Shown here piece by piece: positions 22,870 through 31,831 of a stretch of 64,000 bases of DNA (position 1 is its first letter; every line of letters starts with the position of its first letter). The stretch is from Zopfochytrium polystomum (lineage: Eukaryota; Chytridiomycota; Chytridiomycetes; Chytridiales; Chytridiaceae). The position numbers were made by a program, and so were the translations under genes. Below the pieces are notes generated by a model that made no database searches, was not told where the DNA came from, and was given only the letters and a program-made list of their open reading frames with translations. The DNA lies in NCBI GenBank assembly GCA_025765615.1, contig JAIVFJ010000061.1:248001-312000 (forward strand). The letters are read 5' to 3'.

Positions 22870-24369
22870 TCAAGCTAAGCCTCTCTTTATCTTTTCTCAC
22901 ATAACTTAAGCACTTCAGCCAAAGACAATTTGCGGTCCATTCATTGATAGAACAAGGACAGGTTGAGTAGTTTAACAATCCTCTAACCATTTTGTAAACA
23001 GTCTCTTCTGAGTGGTTGCTAGGCAACCGTGACCAGCACAGGGTAAAAACCTCCCATATATTATCTGCTTGAGCAGAGGAGGAGGAAAGTTGACACTGGG
23101 TTTCTGTTCCACTTAATACTCGGAGTATTTGTCATCAGCACAAGCCAGCGCCCAGTGCAACATCAAACATCATCTTCCACTTAGGGGGGAGGATTCTAGG
23201 GATAAGTGAAAGATGATCACTGGCACTGTATTGCCAATTAGATGGAGGATGCTTGGAATAAGTGAATGATGATCATCAGCACAGAGTTGCAAAGTGGTCT
23301 CAGCATGGATTGGCACCAACTTGGCATGGTCTTCTTGGTGCCAGGCTGCTGGCTTGGGAAAACGCTCTATCCATTTTAGCCAAATGAAACTGGACTCAGG
23401 AGTCAAACTATGGAATACACTATTATTGCTGGGCTTACTTTTGACTCTGGCTAGGGACCTCAACTCACACATATTGACTGTTTCAGCTTTTATACACAGA
23501 CACACTAACACACTACACCAGGTCCCACATCACAGGAAATTCCACAGCCATACCTGAATCCTCACCTTGATTGCATCACCCTGATGAATTATCCTAACCA
23601 ACTTCTGTGACAAAACACAATGTTCCTTGAAATAACTTTTGCCTCATTCCGAGGAGTATCAACGTTTATCTTTATTGGACACTCAACACTAACACTTTTT
23701 CAGAGCAAACTATAAACAAGCTCAACCTTGCAAGATTACTGAAGTTCCATTCTCATCTTAGATTCTTCCTTTGCAGAACCAAATCTAACTGACTCTAGAT
23801 TTCAAATTCCTCTTAATAGAGTCACTCCAGAACAGCTATGTTCTTTGAATGCCTCATGCATTCATGCAGCATTCCCAGGATCTGGAAGCTTCAGAGATTG
23901 CCCTCAACTTTTGTAATCTGACCAGAAACTTTGTGGTTTTGGCTTGGATGTTAGACTTGACAAAAACATTCTGCTGATTCTTTAACGAGGCAGAGTAGAA
24001 GACATCAGGCTAAGTCTTTGTTCCCTTTGCTTGCACTAACACTCTTCTACTAGCATAAATTCCACAACATCATATGGAGACTAAAGGCAAATCATCATCA
24101 AGCAATCAAACTCTGTGGAAACATCTGGATATACTAACTCTCACAAATGCTTTCTACCACTAACTTTGTCTCTATCTTTATTCTCCACTCTAGACCAACA
24201 AAAACACTAATCGACCACCTCATAGTCAAACAGTCACAATTACCACATCATCAAACTATTCAATATGCAGCAGTCTCAGCAAAATTCAGGAAAATCTTCA
24301 ACCATTCATTACTGAATCCTGGTCAAAGCTCCTGCACACTGCTAACACCAAAAGAGCCAATATTAACAT
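22870..24369 (-). repeat. repeat R2, copy 1 (inverted relative to 38640-39940)
   Basis: About 1.3-1.5 kb matches 38640-39940 in opposite orientation. Read on the minus strand its end at 24369 begins TGTTAATATTGG and then GCAGTGTGCAGGAGC, resembling the first about 60 bp of the copia LTRs at 40111 and 52189, so it may derive from an LTR. It also holds a tRNA-like A box (TGGCTAAAATGGATAGAGCG, near 23370 on minus). Confidence 0.6.
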
Positions 24370-24528
24370 GATCCAAATCCGAGCTATAGACCTGCCTCTG
24401 TCTCCAAAAAGTGTGCGTCAGGCATGGGAACTGCTGAAGCATGGGCGACATTCAAAAGCAGCCACTGATAAGTAGTATCAGTTTCTGGTTGAGAAGGGGT
24501 AATCAAACATGCCCCGAGAAGGCTGGGC

Positions 24529-24750
24529 TTGAACGTCCTTCCATCGACTTGGGTATGCAGGTGCAAACTTACACTGGATGCTTTTCTGGCTAGGTACAAG
24601 AAGAGAGCATTTGTCAGGGGTAACGCCCAATGGTGTTGGATTGACTATAAGGAAACATACTACCCAGTGATGAATGTGGCAAGTCTTCGAATTACCAAAG
24701 CAGTACTATGCGGCATTGGTGGCTGGGTGATGGACAGCTTGTTGAGATTT
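24529..24750 (+). pseudogene. copia reverse transcriptase fragment
   Basis: Reads FLARYKKRAFVRGNAQWCW then IDYKETYYPVMNVASLR, the decayed counterpart of the copia RT block (R-YKARLVARG...GIDY-ETFAPV). Only about 75 residues remain, and they abut the virus-like cluster. It marks the left boundary of that cluster with transposon DNA. Confidence 0.6.
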
Positions 24751-24814
24751 GACCCATGGGGTACACTTACTTCTGATCCCTCTCAGTATATCGGTAACGC
24801 TATGTCTAGGCCTT

Positions 24815-25063
24815 CTAGATTTCTCTTTCATTCTCTCTGCTTCCTCTTTGTCTGCAAAACGCGCGATGGGCGGTACTGTTCCTCCAGATCCGGATATCAG
24901 TTGCAGTTAATGTGACATTAGTAGCAGCAAACAAAGCGACAGAGTCTTGGAATGTGGATACAATACGTTCAGCTCTGATGATAAGTTCATTGATTCTCTC
25001 TCTATCCCCAGGGTCAGTAAAAAGCTGCTTGAGCTCTACGAAGTCTTTGATGCATTTCTCCAT
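24815..25063 (-). CDS. small uncharacterised ORF at the end of the virus-like cluster
   Basis: An 82-residue frame starting MEKCIKDFVELKQLF, predicted largely helical. It overlaps the end of the glycosylase-like frame by 28 nt in another frame. It may be a separate small gene or the frameshifted C-terminus of the upstream gene. No domain recognised. Confidence 0.35.
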   Translation of the reverse strand: MEKCIKDFVELKQLFTDPGDRERINELIIRAERIVSTFQDSVALFAATNVTLTATDIRIWRNSTAHRAFCRQRGSRENEREI

Positions 25064-25811
25064 AGACTCTGAGTTCGTATTGTCACCTCCGCATAACTTC
25101 CGAGGTCTGTCTTCGTCTTAAATGTACTCTTTTGTCCAAAACTCTTGCGTTCCATGGTCTCCTTGAATTTTGCCTCCAATGTACCAATGCTTAATTTAGT
25201 TAATTTGTTAGTGACAACTTTCATCTGACTTATCTTGCCCATCCTTGAGAGCAGGTATTTGGGATACGAGATCCAATATGTAGTCCTGTGGTCAGACCAA
25301 GTGTTCTTGGAACTAGAACTCTTATTTGCTGTCCCAACTCTTGAGGATACTAGCCTTGCCTCTTCGGATGGGTACAGATTCCTCTTCGATGGTTCTAGAA
25401 AGACAGACCTAGCTATCGATGCAGGGTGTTCAAAGGAGTAATGTCTGATCAAGGAACTTGAGTACTCCTGCTTTGGAATTGACACTATGGCGTTATTGAC
25501 CGCAAACTCAGCTTCAGTTCCCAGGGTCAAGAATGTGAGTGTCTTCTTTGACTTAAGACTATCCACACAGATCTCATCGAAGAGCTCTGATATACAGTGA
25601 TCTGCCTTCATGTCAGTAACTACGTTGTCTGATGTAAATGGTCTTGCATTCAAAAGCATCAAGCTCTCGGCTAGAAGCAGGTAGGAACACGTCATCAGAT
25701 CCAGATACGTCTCTAGGTTTTCCTTATCCTCCAGTGATAAGAACTGAGCTAAGACCTGAACTGATGGAGTGAAGCCCTTCCTAACATTCCGATCAAACGC
25801 TAGTGCTGCAG

Positions 25812-26153
25812 TGTTATGAATCACCCTCTGGAAACCTCTGGAACCTTCTAGAACATTCCTTCATGGAACCTTCTGGAACCTTCTGGAACATTCCTTCATG
25901 GAACCTTGTGGAACCTTCTGGAACCTTCTTTGCTTTCCTGACTTGTCTTGTTGTCGTTGGTATCATTGATATCATTGTATTACTAATTGCTCTTTCTGGA
26001 ACTTTCTTTGAGACTTGACAAGGAAGACTCTCAAAAGGTATAAAAGGGGATGGGGGACCTGTCCCATCCCTCAAGTGAATTATTGTTTCCAATACAATCA
26101 TCACTCCTCTCAGTTCCTTGTCTGCCTTGTCCTGTCCTGCCATGTTCCTGACA
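25812..26153 (+). repeat. 5' LTR of the chromovirus
   Basis: 342 bp, TG...CA. U3 carries the heat-shock-element array (25831-25928) and a TATA box (TATAAAA, 26039-26045). Predicted transcription start is about 26070-26075, leaving an R-U5 of roughly 80 nt. It looks identical to the 3' LTR. Confidence 0.93.
25831..25928 (+). promoter_or_regulatory. heat-shock element array in the LTR
   Basis: GAA and TTC triplets sit on one 5-bp register: GAA at 25841, 25851, 25866, 25876, 25886, 25901, 25911 and 25921, and TTC at 25846, 25856, 25871, 25881, 25891, 25916 and 25926. This gives runs of 4, 6 and 4 consecutive inverted nGAAn units, the binding pattern of trimeric heat shock factor. It lies 110-240 bp upstream of the TATA box. 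An older solo LTR (51379-51689) keeps two 4-unit runs. Confidence 0.8.
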
Positions 26154-26167
26154 TCATAATTCACTTC
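26154..26167 (+). other. primer-binding site for self-priming
   Basis: ATAATTCACTT (26156-26166), 2 nt after the LTR, is the exact reverse complement of AAGTGAATTAT (26073-26083) at the predicted mRNA 5' end, about 30 nt after the TATA box. This matches the 11-nt self-priming arrangement of Tf1/sushi-type elements rather than a tRNA primer site. Confidence 0.72.
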
Positions 26168-26193
26168 ACCCTCTCCCACTACTCTCTGCCATC

Positions 26194-27117
26194 ATGTCTG
26201 ACCCAAACAACACCTTCCCTGATGCAACTGCCTTCCAAGCCTTGATGGACCAATTACAAGCCCTCTCAAGACAGACACACCAACTTCAAGAACAAGTCCT
26301 TCACCAGCAGCACCAGCTTCAACAACAACTTCACCAACAAGAACATCAAGCTCTTCCCCTGCCTCAAGCCAACCAAGCAAGAGAGCCCAAGGTTCCCAGC
26401 CCTGACAAGTTCACTGGGCTGGCCAAAGACCTTAGGAACTTCATGGCCACTGTGGAGAATGTCATCCTTCTCCAACCTTCAAGATTTCCCAGTGAGCAAG
26501 TCAAGGTTCTTTTCACAAGCACCCTCCTGTCTGGTCAAGCTCAATCATGGTACAGATCTCTCCCAAGCACACCCACCACCCTGCAAGAGCTCTGGGAGGG
26601 GCTGGAAGCTACCTTTGGTGACCCCTACGCATCTTGGACAGCAAGATCCAAGCTCAAGCATATCAAGCAAGGAAAGCAATCTTGTGTGGCCTACACCAAC
26701 CAATTCAAGCAACTAGCCAGAGACTCTGGATACAATGATGCAGCTCTGATGGAGCTGTACCATGATGGTCTCCATGAGTCTATCCAAGACATGCTCTCCC
26801 AGTCTCTGCACATCCCTGAGACCTTGGAAGAGTACATTCTCCTTGCCATCAAGATTGACAACAGACTCTACTCCAAGAGGCTGAAGCAAAGACAAGTAGG
26901 AACTACATCAAGACCTACCCCAGTTCCTCAAGCTCTTACAGTTCCTGAACCCATGCAAGTGGATGCAGTTGAGACACTTCCTAAGGGTCCTCTGAGCCAA
27001 GAGGAGAAAGCAAGGAGGGCCCAGCAGGGACTGTGTTTTTACTGTGGCTCCAAGGAGCATGCTGTCAAGGACTGCCCAAGGAAGAAGCACCCAAACTCCC
27101 AGGTCCAGGCTCACTGA
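26194..27117 (+). CDS. gag: chromovirus Gag
   Basis: 307 residues from an ATG 40 nt after the LTR (MSDPNNTFPDATAFQ). A Gln/His-rich coiled-coil-like N-terminus (about 15-55) precedes a retrotransposon Gag core (about 70-215; SGQAQSWYRSLPS...LWEGLEATFGDP). It ends with a CCHC zinc knuckle CFYCGSKEHAVKDC and a basic tail. The frame is complete. Gag would assemble the virus-like particle that packages element RNA. Protease follows in another frame after a short gap. Confidence 0.9.
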   Translation: MSDPNNTFPDATAFQALMDQLQALSRQTHQLQEQVLHQQHQLQQQLHQQEHQALPLPQANQAREPKVPSPDKFTGLAKDLRNFMATVENVILLQPSRFPSEQVKVLFTSTLLSGQAQSWYRSLPSTPTTLQELWEGLEATFGDPYASWTARSKLKHIKQGKQSCVAYTNQFKQLARDSGYNDAALMELYHDGLHESIQDMLSQSLHIPETLEEYILLAIKIDNRLYSKRLKQRQVGTTSRPTPVPQALTVPEPMQVDAVETLPKGPLSQEEKARRAQQGLCFYCGSKEHAVKDCPRKKHPNSQVQAH

Positions 27118-27212
27118 GGGGCAATTCCCTGGACCCTCCTCCAAGCTGCCCCTGTTTCATCACCACCACCAGCACCACAAACACCTCAGATTCCAAGCCC
27201 CACCAACTCACC

Positions 27213-28615
27213 ATGGATGTCAAGATTCAACTCTCACCCAAGTCAACCATCACAACCAAGGCCCTTATCGACTCTGGATCATCCTGCAACATCATTGATG
27301 CCACCCTTGCCAAGTCTTGTGCCATTCCCACCATCAAGAAATCCACACCCCTCAAGGTCCACTTTGCCAATCATGCTCTGTTCAAGGAAATCAGCCATGA
27401 AACCAAGCTAAACCTCCACATCCAAGACTTTCACCATCCACGGTCAACCTGGAAGTATTGGATCTTGGCTCACCCACATTCTCTGTCATCCTGGGATTAC
27501 CATGGCTGCAAGCCCAGAACCCTGCCATTGATTGGGTCACTGGTCAAGTCCAACCTCCACCAATTGGAACAGTCACCCAAAACTCAAGTCAAGCCTCCAA
27601 GTCTCATGCTCTCAAGTCCCTGATTCAAGGTTCTCAGCCTAGTATCCAAGGTCAACCACAAATGACAGCTCCAGTATCAGCCTGCAGCTCACAGATCCCA
27701 GCGAAGATTCAAGTTTCACAGTTCACAGTTCATAGTCAAGATTCCAGAACAGCTCATAGAGCTCACAGTCATGGCCAAGTCTGTAGTTCACAGAACCCAC
27801 AGTCAAAGATTCAAGTACCACAGTTCACAGTCCAAATTCAAGATTCAAGCTCCACAGCTCACAGTCTTTGCCAAGAACAGAACCCTCAGTCAAAGATTCA
27901 AGAATCACACTTCCCAGTCAACAATTCAAGCCCCACTGCTGATGAGCACAGAAGGACAGACCTTGCACCTGAAGGGGGAGATGGTTTCACCCCACCATCC
28001 AAGACACACCTTTCATTGCTTCCCGACAGTGTGTGGGCCCATGCTATTTCCAAGGACCCCAAGCCTCACAAGATTCAAATCAGCCAAGAAGAGGAAAAAC
28101 TTCAGATACTCAAGACAAGGCATGATGCAGCAACAGCTGGACACCCAGGAGAGCACAAGACATATGAGCTTGTTTCCAGAGACTTTTACTGGCCAGGCAT
28201 GAGGAAGAACTTGCAGACCAAAAGACCAAGTCCCAAGCTAGACAACCTCAAGTTGGGACCTTTCAAGATCTTGGAGCAAATCAATCCAGTCACCTTCAAG
28301 CTGGATCTCCCTGCATCCATGAAGATCCACCCAGTTTTCCATGTCAGCCTTTTGGAGAAGTTTGTGGCCAATTCCATTCCAGGCAGAGTTGTTCCTCCTC
28401 CTCCTCCAGTTGAGGTAGAAGGTGAAGAGGAATTTGAGGTTGAGCAAATCTTGGATGCCAAGTGGTTTGGAAGGACACTCAAGTTCCTTGTCAAGTGGAA
28501 AGGTTACTCAGATGCTGACAACACCTGGGAACCTGAGTCGAACCTCACTCACTGCCAAGACCTTCTGCTCAAGTTCAAGACCAGGTACCCCCACCAAGTT
28601 GCAGAAGAGGCCTAG
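27213..28615 (+). pseudogene. chromovirus pol remnant: protease, HHCC remnant, GPY/F, chromodomain
   Basis: The retropepsin (ALIDSGSSCNIIDATL, about 27264-27311) changes frame near 27450 and continues as VILGLPWLQAQNPAIDW. A Gln/Ser-rich tandem-like stretch (IQ-S-FTV-IQDS pattern, about 27660-27940) fills the place of RT. The sequence then jumps to TRHDAATAGHPGEHKTYELV...FYWPGM (HHCC part of integrase) and straight on to LGPFKILEQINPVTFKL and a chromodomain (FEVEQILDAKWFG...LVKWKGYSDADNTWEPE, about 28430-28545). RT, RNase H and the integrase DDE core are deleted. The 385-residue frame 27458-28615 is open, so a fused IN-tail/chromodomain protein could still be made. Confidence 0.85.
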
Positions 28616-28628
28616 AAGGGGGAGATGA

Positions 28629-28970
28629 TGTTATGAATCACCCTCTGGAAACCTCTGGAACCTTCTAGAACATTCCTTCATGGAACCTTCTGGAACCTTC
28701 TGGAACATTCCTTCATGGAACCTTGTGGAACCTTCTGGAACCTTCTTTGCTTTCCTGACTTGTCTTGTTGTCGTTGGTATCATTGATATCATTGTATTAC
28801 TAATTGCTCTTTCTGGAACTTTCTTTGAGACTTGACAAGGAAGACTCTCAAAAGGTATAAAAGGGGATGGGGGACCTGTCCCATCCCTCAAGTGAATTAT
28901 TGTTTCCAATACAATCATCACTCCTCTCAGTTCCTTGTCTGCCTTGTCCTGTCCTGCCATGTTCCTGACA
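28629..28970 (+). repeat. 3' LTR of the chromovirus
   Basis: 342 bp, same sequence by eye as 25812-26153; followed by the TGCAG target duplication. Confidence 0.93.
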
Positions 28971-29319
28971 TGCAGCATACCGTGGCAGGATTTCTGGAGA
29001 GTACGGAGATTGGCCTACGATTATTATCTCCACTGGCCAGAAGCATGGTATTATTCTCAGGTATCTCAATATCCTATCATCAATTGCAATGCCGGTAGAC
29101 CTATGTACAGATGACATGTAGTTTTCGATCAGACTTTTGATCTTCTCCTGAGGACCAGGACCTTCTTCTTTGCTTGTCAAGTCAAAAGGCTTAGTGACAG
29201 ACTTCAAAAACGATGGGACAGTGGACATAATGCACGAGTTTAATGTCTTAGTGAAGCCCTAATCTCCTATGAAGTTTTTAAAATCAGTGGTCTAAGATGT
29301 CAGTTACAGGCTTTCGTTG

Positions 29320-29823
29320 TCACTTAGTCTCGCTATCCTTCGAGGGAAGACGCCTCCTGTTAGGTACTTTCTTCTTGATTTCATCCGATCCAGTAGCTTG
29401 AGACTCAGATGGTTTGGCGGTTGTCTCAGAAGAGATGGTTTCAACATCACCCTTGGGACCTTCATCTTCATCCCCTTTGTCCGGATGAACGTCATCGCCT
29501 TCTCTGTCTTCTGATTCTTCCTCTGGCTCTGATTCATCACCTTCATCCTTGGGTTCATCTTCATCTTCCTCTGCGTCCTCTTCATCACTTCCTTCGTCCT
29601 CACGTTTAGCATTCTTGTTCATTATGAAAGTCTTCAGGTCTTTCAATACTTGGTTCTTCATTACATACTTAGTATCGTAGGACTCAGTCGTAGAGTTAGT
29701 AGGAAGAGGAGGCCTAGAGATGTCAGTCATGGACACGTGTTGGAACCTTTTGATAGAGCCACCTAGGCGCTGCATACGCTTGTCTGTATCATTCTTAGCT
29801 ACAGACTTAAGGCGTAGGATCAT
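29320..29823 (-). CDS. acidic uncharacterised protein of the virus-like cluster
   Basis: 167 residues starting MILRLKSVAKNDTDKRM. The first about 65 residues are basic/neutral, then a long Asp/Glu-rich stretch (DEEDAEEDEDEPKDE and on) and a basic C-terminus. The ATG overlaps the stop of the upstream gene by 17 nt in another frame, typical of packed viral genomes. Acidic proteins of this kind often bind basic partners, but no domain is recognised. Confidence 0.5.
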   Translation of the reverse strand: MILRLKSVAKNDTDKRMQRLGGSIKRFQHVSMTDISRPPLPTNSTTESYDTKYVMKNQVLKDLKTFIMNKNAKREDEGSDEEDAEEDEDEPKDEGDESEPEEESEDREGDDVHPDKGDEDEGPKGDVETISSETTAKPSESQATGSDEIKKKVPNRRRLPSKDSETK

Positions 29824-30520
29824 TCATGAAGGCAGTTCCCATGATGTTTGTCTGCAGGTCGGAGAGTAGATGAGGGAAGCTACCTATGCCTTTGTTAACA
29901 ACTCTGGTTTCGTCCTTTCCATCAACCATGGCAATGAACACTTGGCCTGCATTGTTTGCGAAGAATTTGTTCTCATCCGCGAATTTGGCAGCTTTAAGAC
30001 CAGTAGAGCAGTCTATCCAAAAGTAGCCAGAGCCAATGGACTCCATGCTTTCGTCGTAATTGAAACGCTTGTAGGTCTTCGTCAAGTACCCCATAATGGT
30101 CCTCATGATCTCAACTTTTATGCCTACATTCACAACCATGACTCCATAGACGCTCTTATATTTGCCATTGCTTGAAGTCCTGTTGGTCTCCTTGCCAATT
30201 TTCGAGTTAGAAGACACAATGCAGTCCCTAATTGGCACAAAAATGCTCTGACTCCCATCGGGGTAGATGGTGCAAATTTCACCAGTTGCGTTAGTGCCTT
30301 CACTTCCATCTTCGTTAGGGATCTTCCTTTCACCACTAACATCGAACCTGAGGCTCTCGAGACACTCGGGTTCATCAACATCAATAAAAGCCTCCTCTTT
30401 GAAGCTGATCTTATTATTGTCACCAACAGTAACAATAGAAGACTTGCCAGTCTTGTTAGCGAGTTTCTTAGCGACGGGAAGAGAAACACATGAGGACATT
30501 GTTCTTTCAGTTGCCCCCAT
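29807..30520 (-). CDS. uncharacterised 237-residue protein of the virus-like cluster
   Basis: An intact frame from MGATERTMSSCVSLPVAKK to a stop at 29807. It has mixed alpha/beta composition and no signal peptide or membrane segment. Motif-like stretches include YGVMVVNVGIKVEI and SGYFWIDCSTGLKAAKF. It lies 39 nt downstream of the next gene on the same strand and overlaps the following one. I do not recognise it; single-stranded-DNA-binding or virion roles are possible guesses only. Confidence 0.55.
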   Translation of the reverse strand: MGATERTMSSCVSLPVAKKLANKTGKSSIVTVGDNNKISFKEEAFIDVDEPECLESLRFDVSGERKIPNEDGSEGTNATGEICTIYPDGSQSIFVPIRDCIVSSNSKIGKETNRTSSNGKYKSVYGVMVVNVGIKVEIMRTIMGYLTKTYKRFNYDESMESIGSGYFWIDCSTGLKAAKFADENKFFANNAGQVFIAMVDGKDETRVVNKGIGSFPHLLSDLQTNIMGTAFMNDPTP

Positions 30521-30559
30521 AACTTGTTTTAATCGTCATTTTAAAGACTGTGTCTAGCA

Positions 30560-30916
30560 TTAAATAGTCCCTTCGCACATTACTACTGCTATTGTTTCTC
30601 CCTTTTTCAGTCTCTGAGGCATACTGCTAATATTCCATAGCCTGAACTTGAGCTCTCCAGATGTAGTCTCTTCGTCGTCGGAATCGCCTAGGTACAGTGT
30701 CGTTATGTTACCAGGCTGTGAGTTTCTGCAGAGAACCTTGCCTTCGTGGACCGATTCTGCTAGATCTTGTGGTAGTGACAGAAAGCAATCCAAGTACATG
30801 CCTTTACCTATCGTTAGTTCTTTGGCCATGGTGACTTTTATGACTTCGCCTTGGATTCTCTCATACATGAGGATAGAACTAGTCCTCCTCATGATGCCTT
30901 TTGGTTGATGGCCCAT
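30560..30916 (-). CDS. small beta-rich protein, possibly dUTPase-fold
   Basis: 118 residues (MGHQPKGIMRRTSSILM...). The end, LKFRLWNISSMPQRLKKGE then TIAVVMCEG, resembles the last beta-hairpin of dUTPase-family trimers (phi-x-x-N-x-S...x-x-KKGERIAQ), and the spacing of earlier strands is compatible. The catalytic Asp/Tyr motif 3 of dUTPase is not obvious, so it may be a catalytically dead or structural relative. Its spacing (39-42 nt to neighbours on the same strand) fits the compact cluster. Confidence 0.4.
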   Translation of the reverse strand: MGHQPKGIMRRTSSILMYERIQGEVIKVTMAKELTIGKGMYLDCFLSLPQDLAESVHEGKVLCRNSQPGNITTLYLGDSDDEETTSGELKFRLWNISSMPQRLKKGETIAVVMCEGTI

Positions 30917-30958
30917 GCTTCTTCTTATCCTTGGCTTAATTTTTTAGCACCGGACTGT

Positions 30959-31189
30959 TTAGTCCTCATCTGATGAGTCATAATCTGGATCTGTTCTCCT
31001 TCTATGAGTCCTATCAGCCTCCTTGTCAAGCAGATCATCTAGTGCATTTGTCTCTCTGTAGGAGTCAACGAAGTTGACTGTCGATCTGGCATCTGGGTCT
31101 TCGACTAATCTGATGTCAGCAAGGCATTTGTTAGACCCTTCAGACATTACTAGAATTGGGCTCATGACTTCTATGAAGCTGGAATCCAT
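30959..31189 (-). CDS. 76-residue uncharacterised protein with acidic tail
   Basis: Starts MDSSFIEVMSPILVMSEG and ends DPDYDSSDED. Its start overlaps the start of the divergent plus-strand gene by about 25 nt. No family recognised. The intact frame and gene-like spacing are the only support. Confidence 0.4.
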   Translation of the reverse strand: MDSSFIEVMSPILVMSEGSNKCLADIRLVEDPDARSTVNFVDSYRETNALDDLLDKEADRTHRRRTDPDYDSSDED

Positions 31190-31814
31190 AGAGTCAGGTC
31201 CCTATGCCATATGTAAAGTGTGCCATTGTACTGAACAAAGTCTTTCTCCTCAACTGCTTTCTTCACTATGGACTGGTAAGCTCAGGAGCAAGATAGTGAA
31301 ACTTTGCTCCATAGCTTCTAGCAATGCCGGCATTAATTTACCTATGCAATCAGACAAAACTGTGAAGCAAGTCATGAGTGTTCTTGGAGGTAAGGAGAAG
31401 ACTGATGTCATTGACATCTCCGCTTCAACCCTTAGGAGCATAAGAGATAATCCTGAGCTTAGAACTTTCTACGGCTGTGTAACTAGCTTATGGAAAGAGC
31501 TCAAGAGATATCACAGAGTGCTCGAAGAACCAGTCTGCTATGTCCTCAAGTATACCTCTGATCGCATAATTGAAGACTGTGAATGCAATCCTGAGGATGA
31601 TAGCATGTTGAAAAACTGTCTGGCCAGATACGATTGCGATTTCAAGAAGGTCAAGTTCACCAAACTGAGTCCTGAACTGAAACAGATCAAGTCGATGAAA
31701 GTCAAAGACATGGTGGACTCTGTCAAGAAGACTTACAAGCCCGAGGATCCCCCGAGTCAAGCTGCCAAGCAGAAAAGCAAAAGCCGTGTCTCAACTTTGG
31801 ACTTGCTGTTGTAA
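31165..31814 (+). CDS. uncharacterised protein of the virus-like cluster, opposite strand
   Basis: About 216 residues from the ATG at 31165 (MTSMKLESIESGPYAIC); the frame is open further upstream. It contains CKVCHC near the start and many Lys-rich helices, ending KQKSKSRVSTLDLLL. It converges on the RPB2-like gene with only 17 nt between the stop codons, a spacing expected of a viral genome and not of this host. Function is unknown; a DNA/RNA-binding transcription factor is conceivable because of the Cys motif and basic tail. Confidence 0.5.
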
Positions 31815-31831
31815 GTGTATTGTTTTTAAAA

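Larger units (their letters stand above)
25812..28970 (+). mobile_element. young non-autonomous Ty3/gypsy chromovirus
   Basis: Two 342-bp LTRs (25812-26153, 28629-28970) read the same base for base, begin TGTTATG, end CCTGACA, and are flanked by TGCAG duplications (25807-25811, 28971-28975). A polypurine tract (GAAGGGGGAGATGA) precedes the 3' LTR. The coding order is Gag with zinc knuckle, retropepsin, then directly the integrase HHCC remnant, GPY/F-like segment and chromodomain. RT, RNase H and the integrase catalytic core are missing. Insertion is recent, so enzymes came from a full-length relative. It landed in the virus-like glycosylase gene. Confidence 0.93.
25036..29228 (-). pseudogene. 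uracil-DNA-glycosylase-like viral gene, split by a retrotransposon
   Basis: The N-terminal part (29228-28971) starts MSTVPSFLKSVTKPF and reaches EIIIVGQSPYSPEILP. The rest (25811-25036) continues with LAFDRNVRKGFTPS, LMLLNARPF, a TFLTLG strand and HPASIAR. Together these follow the uracil-DNA glycosylase order: GQDPY water-activating loop, LLLN block, HPSPLS leucine loop. The catalytic Asp of GQDPY is Ser here, so activity is doubtful; poxvirus D4-type proteins of this fold also act as polymerase processivity factors. The two halves lie either side of a Ty3 element whose TGCAG duplication keeps the flanking frame in register. Assignment rests on motif order only. Confidence 0.5.

Noticed and set aside
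25841..25928. The LTR GAA/TTC array as a simple tandem duplication only
   Set aside because: Partly true (unit duplication is visible), but the strict 5-bp alternation is kept across the non-identical spacers and in the diverged solo LTR, so a binding-site reading was preferred.
29304..30520. Relation of the cluster to plant or fungal negative-strand RNA viruses
   Set aside because: The RNA polymerase piece is of the DNA-dependent RPB2 type and the glycosylase-like gene implies a DNA genome; no nucleocapsid or L-protein motif was seen.
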